The translations under genes and the position numbers were made by a program. Below are positions 47,395 to 55,394 of a DNA stretch of 64,000 bases, piece by piece. Under the pieces are notes generated by a model. It was not told the origin of the DNA and did not search any database. It worked only from the letters and a program-made list of their open reading frames with translations. The DNA is from Saccharopolyspora dendranthemae (GTDB taxonomy: Bacteria > Actinomycetota > Actinomycetes > Mycobacteriales > Pseudonocardiaceae): assembly GCF_007829955.1 (NCBI RefSeq), contig NZ_VIWX01000007.1, positions 1 through 64,000 on the forward strand, in the 5' to 3' direction. Each line of letters begins with the position of its first letter. Position 1 is the first letter of the stretch.

Positions 47395-48783
47395 GTGAGC
47401 CTGCACCTACATGACACAGCGACCCGCACGACGCGCGAGTTCCACCCGCGCTGCGACGGAGTGGCGTCGATCTATGTCTGTGGTGCCACCGTGCAGGGCG
47501 TTCCGCACGTCGGTCACGTCCGCAGCGGGCTGAACTTCGACGTGCTCCGGCGCTGGCTGCAGCGCTCGGGCTACGACGTGCGCCTTGTGCGCAACGTCAC
47601 CGACATCGACGACAAGATCATCACCAAGGCGGCGGACGCCGGTCGCCCGTGGTGGGAGTGGGCGGCCACGCACGAGCGCGCCTTCGAGTCCGCCTACGAC
47701 CGGCTGGGCTGCCTCCCGCCGTCGGTGCTGCCTCGCGCCACCGGTCACGTCACGCAGATGATCGACCTGATCCAGCGACTGATCGACAAGGGCCACGCCT
47801 ACCCCTCCGGCGGCGACGTGTACTTCGACGTCGCCTCCTACGGCGACGACTACGGCCGGCTGTCCGGGCAGCGCCTCGACGAGGTGCAGCAGGGCGAGTC
47901 GGTGGCGTCCGGCAAGCGCGATCCGCGCGACTTCACGCTCTGGAAGGGCGCGAAGCCGGGCGAGCCGAGCTGGCCGACGCCGTGGGGTCACGGGCGTCCG
48001 GGCTGGCACCTGGAGTGCTCGGCGATGGCGACGTTCTACCTGGGCGGCGAGTTCGACATCCACGGCGGCGGCCTGGACCTGGTGTTCCCGCACCACGAGA
48101 ACGAGCTGGCGCAGTCCAACGCGGCCGGTGACGGGTTCGCGCAGTACTGGATGCACAACGCGTGGGTCACCATGAGCGGCGAGAAGATGTCGAAGTCGCT
48201 CGGCAACGTGCTGTCCATTCCCGCGGTGCTGGAGCGCGCCCGCGCGGTCGAGCTGCGCTACTACCTGGTCACCCCGCACTACCGCTCGACGATCGAGTTC
48301 TCCGAGGCGGGCCTGTCCGAGGCGGCGTCGGCGTTCGGCCGGATCGAGAACTTCGTCCGCAAGGTCGCCGACCGCACCGGCTCGGTCGAGCCGGGAGAGC
48401 TGTCGGAGGACTTCGCCAAGGCCCTCGACGACGACCTGGGCACGCCGCAGGCGACGGCCGCCGTGCACGCGGCGGTCCGCGAGGGCAACGCCGCGCTCGA
48501 CCGCGGCGAGGACGAGGCGGCCCGCGTCGCCGCGTCCTCGGTGCGCGCGATGACCGCCGTGCTCGGTCTGGACCCGCTGTCGCCGCAGTGGGCCGAGGAC
48601 GGCGGCAACCGCGCGCACGACGCGCTCGGCGAGACCGTGCAGCTGGTGCTCGAGCAGCGCCAGAAGGCGCGTGCCGAGCGCGACTTCGCCACCGCCGACC
48701 TGCTGCGAGACCGGCTGCAGGAGGGCGGGATCGCCGTCGAGGACACCCCCGACGGTCCGACGTGGACATTGAAAGACGGGTAA
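47395..48783 (+). CDS. cysS: Cysteine--tRNA ligase
   Basis: A 462-residue class I synthetase. The HIGH motif is HVGH within GATVQGVPHVGHVRSG. KMSKS occurs as GEKMSKSLGN. Zinc ligands are expected from YVCGATV, the ECSAM region and HHENE. The actinobacterial variant is close to the fold of MshC, but the length, the position before rlmB and TVQGVPHVGHVRSG support CysS. The gene lies four bases from the next, so the two are co-transcribed (Rv3580c-Rv3579c order). Confidence 0.95.
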   Translation: MSLHLHDTATRTTREFHPRCDGVASIYVCGATVQGVPHVGHVRSGLNFDVLRRWLQRSGYDVRLVRNVTDIDDKIITKAADAGRPWWEWAATHERAFESAYDRLGCLPPSVLPRATGHVTQMIDLIQRLIDKGHAYPSGGDVYFDVASYGDDYGRLSGQRLDEVQQGESVASGKRDPRDFTLWKGAKPGEPSWPTPWGHGRPGWHLECSAMATFYLGGEFDIHGGGLDLVFPHHENELAQSNAAGDGFAQYWMHNAWVTMSGEKMSKSLGNVLSIPAVLERARAVELRYYLVTPHYRSTIEFSEAGLSEAASAFGRIENFVRKVADRTGSVEPGELSEDFAKALDDDLGTPQATAAVHAAVREGNAALDRGEDEAARVAASSVRAMTAVLGLDPLSPQWAEDGGNRAHDALGETVQLVLEQRQKARAERDFATADLLRDRLQEGGIAVEDTPDGPTWTLKDG

Positions 48784-48786
48784 CTC

Positions 48787-49743
48787 GTGGCCGGCAACGA
48801 CAAGCGCCGCGGTGGTGTGCGCAAGACCAACAAGAAGGGCATGGTCGTCGGTTCCGGCGGGCAGCGACGCCGCGGTCTCAAGGGCAAGGGCCCGACGCCG
48901 AAGGCGGAGGACCGCGTCACGCACCCGGCGAAGCAGCGCGCCGACCAGCGCGCCAAGGCCGACCAGCAGCGCGCCAAGCGCCAGGCGGCCGCCGAGAACG
49001 CTCCTGAGCTCGTCGCCGGGCGCAACCCGGTGGTCGAGTGCGTCCGCGCGGGCGTCCCCGCGACCGGCATGTACGTGGCGCAGGGCATCGACGTCGACGA
49101 CCGGGTCACCGAGGCCGTTCGCGAGGCCGGGAACCGGGGCATCCCGGTCCTCGACGTGCCCCGCACCGAGCTCGACCGGCTGACCAACAACGCGATGCAC
49201 CAGGGCCTGGCCCTGCAAGTCCCGCCGTACGAGTACGCGCACCCCGACGAGGTGCTGACGGCCGCGCAGGACACCGGCCTGCCGCCGCTGATCGTGGCGC
49301 TGGACGGGGTGACCGACCCGCGCAACCTGGGTGCGGTGATCCGTTCCGCCGCGGCGTTCGGCGCGCACGGCGTGGTCGTGCCGCAGCGGCGCAGCGCGGG
49401 CATCACGGCCGTGGCGTGGCGGACCAGCGCGGGCACGGCGGCGAAGCTGCCGGTGGCCAAGGCCGTCAACCTCACGCGCACGCTCAAGGACTACAAGCAG
49501 GCCGGGCTGATGGTCATCGGTCTCGACGCCGACTCCGACATCACCTCCGATGAGCTGGAACTGGCGACGGGCCCGCTGGTGGTCGTCGTCGGCTCGGAGG
49601 GCCGGGGTCTGTCCCGCCTGGTGCGCGAGACGTGCGACCAGACGGTGTCGATCCCGATGTCCACCGACGTCGAGTCGCTCAACGCCTCGGTCGCGGCCGG
49701 TGTCGTGCTCTCGGAGGTCGCCCGGCGCCGCCGGATCCGATGA
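48787..49743 (+). CDS. rlmB: 23S rRNA (guanosine-2'-O-)-methyltransferase, RlmB/TrmH family
   Basis: A 318-residue SPOUT methyltransferase. The first 75 residues are a Lys/Arg-rich, probably disordered rRNA-binding extension. The substrate-binding domain starts ELVAGRNPVVECVRAG. The SPOUT core has the three usual motifs: DGVTDPRNLGAVIRSAAAF, VVVGSEGRGLSRLV and IPMSTDVESLNASVAAGVV (trefoil knot, SAM binding). It probably methylates G2251 of 23S rRNA by family analogy; other TrmH-type targets cannot be excluded. GTG start three bases after cysS. Confidence 0.9.
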   Translation: MAGNDKRRGGVRKTNKKGMVVGSGGQRRRGLKGKGPTPKAEDRVTHPAKQRADQRAKADQQRAKRQAAAENAPELVAGRNPVVECVRAGVPATGMYVAQGIDVDDRVTEAVREAGNRGIPVLDVPRTELDRLTNNAMHQGLALQVPPYEYAHPDEVLTAAQDTGLPPLIVALDGVTDPRNLGAVIRSAAAFGAHGVVVPQRRSAGITAVAWRTSAGTAAKLPVAKAVNLTRTLKDYKQAGLMVIGLDADSDITSDELELATGPLVVVVGSEGRGLSRLVRETCDQTVSIPMSTDVESLNASVAAGVVLSEVARRRRIR

Positions 49744-49917
49744 GCCTGGTGGGGGTCGGCGGTCGTCGCCGGCCCCGCAGCACCCGTCTCGCGCGGGCGG
49801 TCCGTCATGTCGGTCGCAATCCTGGTCTTCCAGGCCGGCGAGCACGTCGACTCGGTTAGGCTCCTTCTCCGGTAACCGACCGAGGAGGCGTGGGCCTCCC
49901 GCAACCGAGGCCCTTCG

Positions 49918-51354
49918 ATGTCGTTCGCTTCGCCGCTCTTCCTCTGGTACTTCCTGCCGGCCGTGCTCGCGGTCGTGCTGGTGGCACCCCGGAGCGGGCG
50001 CAACGTGGTCGTCGCGATCGCCAGTCTCGTGTTCTACGCCAGCGGCGCGGGCGGCACGACGCTGCTGCTGCTCGCCTGCATCGCGGTGAACTTCCTGGTC
50101 GGCCTGCGCCTGGAACCGGGCGCCGAGTGGCCCGGGCAGCGAGAGCGCCGGAAGTGGTTGCTGGTCGGCGTGATCGCGTTCGACCTGACGATCCTGCTGA
50201 TCTGGAAGTACGCGGGTTTCGCCACCGAGCAGCTGGCGGTGCTGGCGGGCTGGTTCGGCGGTGACTACCCGGTGCTGCAGCTGGCGCTGCCGATCGGGAT
50301 CTCCTTCTACACGTTCCACCACATCTCCTACGTGGTGGACATCTACCGGGGCGAGCGGCCCGCGCTGCGCGACCCGGTCTCGTTCATCACCTACATCGCG
50401 ATGTTCCCGCAGCTGGTGGCGGGACCGATCGTGCGCTTCCGGGAGATCGCCGACCAGCTGCCGCAGCGCCGCACGCACCGGCTGGACGACATCGCCGCCG
50501 GATTCCCGCGGTTCGCCTGGGGTTTGACGAAGAAGGTCGTCATCGCCGACACGCTGGCACCGATGGTCGACGCCTGCTTCGCGACTCCCGCCCAGGACAT
50601 GACGTTCGCGATCGCCTGGCTGGGCGCGATCGGCTACACGATGCAGCTGTACTTCGACTTCTCCGGCTACTCGGACATGGCCATCGGGCTGGGGCGGATG
50701 CTCGGGTTCCGGCTGCCGGAGAACTTCGCCCGCCCGTACTCGTCGGTGACGATCACCGAGTTCTGGCGGCGCTGGCACATGTCGCTGTCCCGCTGGTTCC
50801 GCGACTACGTCTACATCCCGCTCGGCGGCAACCGGCTGGGTACCGCGAAGACCTACCGGAACCTGACGATCATCTTCGTGCTCACCGGTTTCTGGCACGG
50901 CGCGGCGTGGACCTACCTGGTGTGGGGGCTGTTCCACGGCGCGCTGCTGGTGCTGGAACGCCGGTTCGGCTGGGCGACGGCGCCCTCGGACCGGCGGTTC
51001 CGGGGGGCGCGGCGGGCTTCGACGATGCTGCTGGTGCTGGTCGGCTGGGTGTTCTTCCGAGCACCGGACTTGGGCAGCGCTCTGGTGATGCTCGGGCACA
51101 TGGTGGTCCCGGACTTCTCGGGTCTCTCCGACATCGTCGCGGCCTCGGTGACCCACCAGCGCCTGTTCTTCCTGCTCGTCGCGCTGATCGTGGTGCTGCT
51201 GCCCGCGGGTTCGGGCACCGGCCCGTTCCTGGAGGCGGTCCGCACCCGCGAGGCCTACGCGGTGCGCGCGGCGGTCCTGACGGCGGGCCTGGGCTACTCG
51301 GGCCTGCTGGTGGCCACCGGCACCTTCAGCCCGTTCCTGTACTACCAGTTCTGA
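49918..51354 (+). CDS. MBOAT family O-acyltransferase (AlgI/DltB-like)
   Basis: A 478-residue polytopic membrane protein with about ten to eleven helices. The opening MSFASPLFLWYFLPAVLA, the GISFYTFHHISYVVDIYRGE block and the catalytic His region LTGFWHGAAWTYLVWGLFHG are the AlgI signatures, with WRRWHMSLSRWFRDYVYIPLGGNR between them. Such proteins pass acetyl groups from cytoplasmic donors across the membrane to a secreted O-acetyltransferase. The next gene is a fitting partner, 16 bases downstream. The target polymer is unknown. The pair follows rlmB where mycobacteria have other genes. Confidence 0.93.
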   Translation: MSFASPLFLWYFLPAVLAVVLVAPRSGRNVVVAIASLVFYASGAGGTTLLLLACIAVNFLVGLRLEPGAEWPGQRERRKWLLVGVIAFDLTILLIWKYAGFATEQLAVLAGWFGGDYPVLQLALPIGISFYTFHHISYVVDIYRGERPALRDPVSFITYIAMFPQLVAGPIVRFREIADQLPQRRTHRLDDIAAGFPRFAWGLTKKVVIADTLAPMVDACFATPAQDMTFAIAWLGAIGYTMQLYFDFSGYSDMAIGLGRMLGFRLPENFARPYSSVTITEFWRRWHMSLSRWFRDYVYIPLGGNRLGTAKTYRNLTIIFVLTGFWHGAAWTYLVWGLFHGALLVLERRFGWATAPSDRRFRGARRASTMLLVLVGWVFFRAPDLGSALVMLGHMVVPDFSGLSDIVAASVTHQRLFFLLVALIVVLLPAGSGTGPFLEAVRTREAYAVRAAVLTAGLGYSGLLVATGTFSPFLYYQF

Positions 51355-51370
51355 TGGGGGTGCGAGCGAC

Positions 51371-52642
51371 GTGAGAACTCCTGAGCTGCCGCCGGTGCAC
51401 GAGGCCTGGTTGCCGCGGGAGCACCCGCTGCACCGGCCCCGGCACGGCAGGCGTCAGCTGGTGGCGTTGATCTGCGCGCTGGCGTTCTTCAGCGCTCCGC
51501 TGAGCAGCTGGTTGTTCGGCGCGCGCCCGGAGCAGCTGGAGAACCGGCCGCTGGCCGAATTCCCCAGCGTCGCGCAGGGATTCGGCTTCTTCACCGGGTT
51601 GAACGGGTGGGCCACCGATCACCTGCCGTTCCGCAAGGCCGCGGTGCAAGGGGTCAGCGGCATCAGCAGGGGAGTGTTCGGCGAGCAGGCTCCGCTGGCC
51701 GGTGGTTCGCACAGCTCGCCGGTGGGCGCCGGCCAGGTGGACGCGAAACCGCCGATCGACGAGAGCGTGTTCCCGCCGGTCATCGAGGGCCGGGACGGGT
51801 GGTTGTACCTGGGGCACGACGTGTCCTACCGCTGCGTTCCGTCCCGCTCGATCGACGAGGTCGTCGCAGGGCTGAAGGCCTGGCGGAAGGCGGTCGAGGC
51901 GTCAGGGCGGAAGTTCCAGCTGGTCATCGCGCCCGACAAGTCCACGGTGTACCCCGAGCACCTGCCGGAGAACTACCCGGGCGAGGACTGCTCGGTTGCC
52001 GCGCGGGAGGAGTTCTGGCGGAAGGTTCCGAAGGCGACCGGTGCCGTTGATCTGCGTGCTCCGCTGCGGCAGGCCGCCGAGCGCAACGGGCACCCGATCT
52101 ACCACGACATCGACACGCACTGGACCCACGAGGGCGGCGCGACGATGGTGTACCAGCTCGCCGAACGGCTCTCGCCCGGGATCAGCCGGACCTGGAAGAT
52201 GACGCCGTCGCGGCAGTACCCGCACAGCGCCGACATCCCGGACCTGCTCGGACAGGACCGCACGGTGCCGATCCAGGCCTACGCGCTGGCACCGGACGGG
52301 GGAGCGGACAACACCCAGTTCAAACCCAGCGACTTCCACGAGCCGCTGCACCTGAAGTCCTCGCCCAAGCCCGGGATGATCACGAATCCGGTGCGCATGG
52401 TCGGCGACTCCTTCTCCCAGTTCGCCAGCCCGTACCTGGCAGCGACCTACACCGACATCGCCATCACGCACCCGGGCAACGTCGCGACGAATCCCGAAGC
52501 AGCGGCGAACTTCCTGGCAGAAGGCGACGTCGTCACCTTCGAGCTCTCCGAGCGCTTCGTAGCAGGAGGCAGATACCCCCTCCTCACCCCGCAAGCAGCG
52601 GCGCAGGTCGGCAGAGTGCTGGCCGCCCACCCCGTGAGGTGA
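51371..52642 (+). CDS. AlgJ/AlgX-like SGNH-type acetyltransferase, membrane-anchored
   Basis: A 423-residue protein with one N-terminal helix at residues about 31-48 and an extracytoplasmic domain. It shows the AlgX/AlgJ layout: ENRPLAEFP, an FRKAAV segment, GRDGWLYLG, VIAPDKSTVYPEHLP, then DIDTHWTHEGG, carrying the Asp and His of the catalytic triad, and a later GDSFSQF carrying the serine nucleophile. It should transfer acetyl groups delivered by the MBOAT protein upstream to a surface or secreted glycan. GTG start at 51371. About 600 noncoding bases follow. Confidence 0.9.
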   Translation: MRTPELPPVHEAWLPREHPLHRPRHGRRQLVALICALAFFSAPLSSWLFGARPEQLENRPLAEFPSVAQGFGFFTGLNGWATDHLPFRKAAVQGVSGISRGVFGEQAPLAGGSHSSPVGAGQVDAKPPIDESVFPPVIEGRDGWLYLGHDVSYRCVPSRSIDEVVAGLKAWRKAVEASGRKFQLVIAPDKSTVYPEHLPENYPGEDCSVAAREEFWRKVPKATGAVDLRAPLRQAAERNGHPIYHDIDTHWTHEGGATMVYQLAERLSPGISRTWKMTPSRQYPHSADIPDLLGQDRTVPIQAYALAPDGGADNTQFKPSDFHEPLHLKSSPKPGMITNPVRMVGDSFSQFASPYLAATYTDIAITHPGNVATNPEAAANFLAEGDVVTFELSERFVAGGRYPLLTPQAAAQVGRVLAAHPVR

Positions 52643-53247
52643 GGGAAGGCCGGCGAATTCGCTGATAATGAGAATGTTTCACGTGCATTTGTACTTACCG
52701 AAGCGTCAAACGAAAGCGCAAGATCATCTCTTGACCAAGGGCCGCTCCAAAGCGCTGGATCAAAAGGTCGAATCTGGCCTTTTCGTCCGCCCGCGGCGAT
52801 TCTTCAGCCCTGTGCTCTGCGGTTTTTCCGGGATGGGTTTTCGTTGTGCCCGCTCGCGCGGTTTCTGGGCGTGAATCTGCGCGACGGGGAGCTTGGTTCA
52901 GCAGGCTTCGTCATGAGCGACGGATGCTCCGAACGAATGAAAGATGGGGGGTGAAACATGCTCTTCGGCCGGTTTCCCTCAACGTTCAGTGATGTTCGCG
53001 CTCGAAATTTCGCCGATAGCCGCCCCCTGGTACTAGCGTCGACTACGCGCTGTGGTTAAGGTGTCGGATATCCAAAACCGGTAACGGTAGGGATGCAGAA
53101 GCTGGGGAATGACCGCGTGAGATCCGCCTGTGCGAGCTCCTTCGCCGAGTCTCGGCGGGATTCGATCCCGTCGATTTCCGGTCCCGAGGCCGGATGTGCT
53201 CGAAGTCGAAGTCGAGCGCGCTTCATCGATAGGAAGGAGTCGGACAG
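52643..53247. other. Gene-poor, relatively AT-rich intergenic region
   Basis: These 605 bases separate the acetyltransferase gene from the small protein gene. Base composition is visibly lower in GC than the surroundings. A 68-codon frame at 52668 and a 33-codon frame at 52958 exist, but neither looks like a protein. The region must hold the promoter of the small gene; Lsr2 could bind such DNA (inference). Confidence 0.45.
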
Positions 53248-53397
53248 GTGGGACGAAATCAGCGTGGGAAGCGGCACCGGAACCGTCGGCAGGGTGCGGC
53301 GAAGCGCCCGAGTCGCGGAACGGCCCGGGCGCTTCTGCTGCTGATGCTGCGGGTCTCGCTGTGGTTGATCATCACGAATTCTGACGACCACAGCTGA
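53248..53397 (+). CDS. Probable 49-residue small membrane protein
   Basis: A short frame from GTG at 53248 to TGA at 53395. GGAAGGAG lies at 53232-53239, eight bases before the start, which is an ideal site. The product has a strongly basic first half (about 15 Arg or Lys) and then a hydrophobic helix, ALLLLMLRVSLWLIIT, and ends in NSDDHS. A good hairpin terminator follows ten bases after the stop. Ribosome site, composition and terminator together make a real gene likely. I recognise no family; a membrane-targeted regulatory peptide is one possibility. Confidence 0.6.
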   Translation: MGRNQRGKRHRNRRQGAAKRPSRGTARALLLLMLRVSLWLIITNSDDHS

Positions 53398-53407
53398 TCC
53401 CCTTGTC

Positions 53408-53443
53408 GGGCGGGCGGAGTGGCAGCTTCGCCCGCCCTCTTCT
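53408..53443 (+). terminator. Terminator of the 49-residue gene
   Basis: GGGCGGGCG at 53408-53416 pairs with CGCCCGCCC at 53429-53437, followed by TCTTCTT. It begins ten bases after the stop codon. Confidence 0.8.
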
Positions 53444-53643
53444 TGCGTTGTCGCCCTCCGGCGGCGCACCGCGCCAGCCCGACTACGGACTGTCGAAGAG
53501 AGGTCGCAGTGCGCAATGAGAGGCTAGCCGATCGACTCCTGCGAAAAAAGGAGTACGCCCATTCTGTTCTTCACAACGTGATGGGAAACCCCTGATCAAC
53601 GCTGACTGGGAGGTCGCGCGGAGTGCGGAAGTCCTCGGCAGGG

Positions 53644-53711
53644 CCCAGTTTTAGTCCTAACTGAGTGGACATTTCGGGCACTGATGGTCCTCAGTTTGGA
53701 CTAAAACTGGG
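53644..53711. repeat. 68-bp palindromic repeat, copy C (inverted)
   Basis: Arms CCCAGTTTTAGTCCTAAC and its partner differ at one position. The interior reads GACATTTCGGGCAC, the reverse complement of the core in copies A and B, so this copy is in the opposite orientation. Length is again exactly 68. It lies 16 bases beyond the ectD stop on the minus strand. Confidence 0.9.
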
Positions 53712-53727
53712 CGTTGCCGCGTGCGCG

Positions 53728-54642
53728 TCACCGCTCGGGTGATGAGCGCGGGAGCGGGGCCGAGGTCCTGGCCGCCACGTGGTGGGGGCGCGGGGACTTG
53801 GCCGCGAACGGTGCGACGAGGGCGTTCTCCACGCTGTTGAACACGATGAAGATGTTCGACCGCGGGTAGGGCGTGATGTTGTTGCCCGAACCGTGCATGG
53901 AGTTGGAGTCGAACCACAGCGCGGACCCCGCCTGGCCGGTGAACTGCTCGATCCCGTGCTCGTAGGCCAGCTTGGTGATGTCGTCCTCGGCGGGGACACC
54001 GACCCTCTGCTGCTTGAGCGAGGACTTGTAGTTCTCCTCCGGGGTCTCACCCACGCAGGACACGAAGGTGCGATGCGCACCCGGCATCAGCATCAGACCG
54101 CCGTTGAACGGGTAGTTGTCGGTCAGCGCGATCGAGATGCTGACCGCGCGCATGGCCGGCATGCCGTCCTCCGCGTGCCACGTCTCGAAGTCCGAGTGCC
54201 AGTAGAAACCGGTTCCGCGGTACCCGGGCATGAAGTTGATCCGGCTCTGGTGCACGTAGACGTCAGACCCCAGGATCTGCCGGGCGCGGTCCAGGACGCG
54301 TGGTTCCCGGGCGAGGGCTCCGATCAGCTCGCTGATCTCGTGCACTTCGAAGATGGAGCGGACCTCGTTCGACGAGCGCTCGATGATGGTGCGCTCGTCC
54401 GCTCGCACTTCCTCGTCGTTGGTGAGCCGCTCCAACTCCTGCCAGTAGGACTGCACCTCCGCCGGGGACAGCAGCCCCTCGACGACGTGGAAGCCCTTGG
54501 CATCGTGAGCGGCCAGCTCCTCGCGGCCGGCCGGGCCGGTCGAAACACCGGGCCAGACGGTCGGATCGGTCCGATCGAGCTGCGCCGGATCGGAGCCCCG
54601 GGTCGGGTAGCGGTCCGTGGTGCTCAGATCAGCGACGGTCAT
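53728..54642 (-). CDS. ectD: Ectoine hydroxylase
   Basis: A 304-residue non-heme Fe(II), 2-oxoglutarate-dependent dioxygenase that converts ectoine to 5-hydroxyectoine. The iron-binding facial triad is His149 and Asp151 (in FYWHSDFETWH) and His250 (in SMHGSGNN). The family signature segment around FYWHSDFETWHAEDGMP is intact. The ATG follows AAGGAGGCG. It is downstream of ectC but separated from it by 204 bases with a good terminator, so it probably has its own promoter. The C-terminal 25 residues are Pro/Arg-rich and variable. Confidence 0.96.
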   Translation of the reverse strand: MTVADLSTTDRYPTRGSDPAQLDRTDPTVWPGVSTGPAGREELAAHDAKGFHVVEGLLSPAEVQSYWQELERLTNDEEVRADERTIIERSSNEVRSIFEVHEISELIGALAREPRVLDRARQILGSDVYVHQSRINFMPGYRGTGFYWHSDFETWHAEDGMPAMRAVSISIALTDNYPFNGGLMLMPGAHRTFVSCVGETPEENYKSSLKQQRVGVPAEDDITKLAYEHGIEQFTGQAGSALWFDSNSMHGSGNNITPYPRSNIFIVFNSVENALVAPFAAKSPRPHHVAARTSAPLPRSSPER

Positions 54643-54793
54643 GGGCTGCGCCTCCTTATCGAATTCCCGCCGGAGCGGTTCGATGCCGTTCGGCATCGCC
54701 CGCCTTTCTCGGTTCCTCGGCAAGAAGCGGCACACCTGGTGCGCACGTTCCCCCAAGTCAACGCGTGGGAACCCCCGGGTGGCGACAAAAACA

Positions 54794-54830
54794 ACGCGGC
54801 GGGTCCCCGGTCTCCGGGTACCCGCCGCGT
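54794..54830 (-). terminator. Terminator between ectC and ectD
   Basis: ACGCGGCGGGT at 54794-54804 pairs with its complement at 54820-54830, with an inner CCCCGG/CCGGGT stem. On the minus strand the hairpin is followed by GTTGTTTTTG, a proper T-run. It starts 16 bases after the ectC stop. Confidence 0.88.
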
Positions 54831-54846
54831 CAGCAGCCTAAAAGCG

Positions 54847-55248
54847 TCAGCTCGCGACGTCGTCCTCGACGATGAGCGGGTAGACGCCGTTCTCGTCGTG
54901 CACCTCGCGACCGGTGACCGGCGGGTTGAACACGCACACGGTCTTCATGGTCGTCTTGGGGCGGACCTGGTGCTTGTCGGCGTCGTTGAGGACGTAGATC
55001 GAACCAGGCTTGAGCTGGTGGACCTCGCCGGTCGCCTTGTTCTCGACCTCGCCCTCACCTTCGGTGATGAACACGGCCTCGATGTGGTTGGCGTACCAGA
55101 AGTCGTTCACCGTGCCGGCGTAGAGCGTGGTCTCGTGCACCGAGAAGCCCAGCTTGTCCTTGGCCAGGATGATGCGCTTGCTGCGCCAGTTCTCCGTCTT
55201 GATGTCGGCGTCGGTGTCATCGATCTCCGAGAGGTGCCGGACGATCAC
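54847..55248 (-). CDS. ectC: L-ectoine synthase
   Basis: A 133-residue cupin that cyclises N-gamma-acetyl-diaminobutyrate to ectoine. It begins MIVRHLSEI. The beta-barrel core is seen in FWYANHIEAVFITEGEGEVEN (metal-binding Glu and substrate contacts) and the GSIYVLNDADKHQ segment with the second metal-site residues. Length is usual. GTG start after CAGGAGG. It lies 146 bases after ectB, further than typical coupling, but in the same direction. Confidence 0.96.
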   Translation of the reverse strand: MIVRHLSEIDDTDADIKTENWRSKRIILAKDKLGFSVHETTLYAGTVNDFWYANHIEAVFITEGEGEVENKATGEVHQLKPGSIYVLNDADKHQVRPKTTMKTVCVFNPPVTGREVHDENGVYPLIVEDDVAS

Positions 55249-55394
55249 GTGTGCCTCCTGTGAATCTCTTCAATGGTGCTCTGCGCGGGCACGCGCCCAC
55301 ACGCAGCTTGCCGCACGACCTACCGGGGGCGGGAGAGGTGACAGCGCCTCGACGACGATTTTCACCCTCCCGTCCCCGCGGGATCTGCGGCGAA

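Noticed and set aside
47395..48783. MshC (mycothiol ligase) as an alternative to CysS
   Set aside because: Length, the position before an rlmB-type gene and after ispDF, and the full C-terminal helical region fit CysS better.
52662..52680. TGATAATGAGAATGTTTCA as a Zur-type zinc box
   Set aside because: The left half resembles the consensus but the right half is two bases short and not symmetrical; no zinc gene adjoins.
52668..52874. A 68-codon frame after the AlgX-like gene
   Set aside because: No suitable ribosome site; the composition does not resemble a folded or membrane protein.
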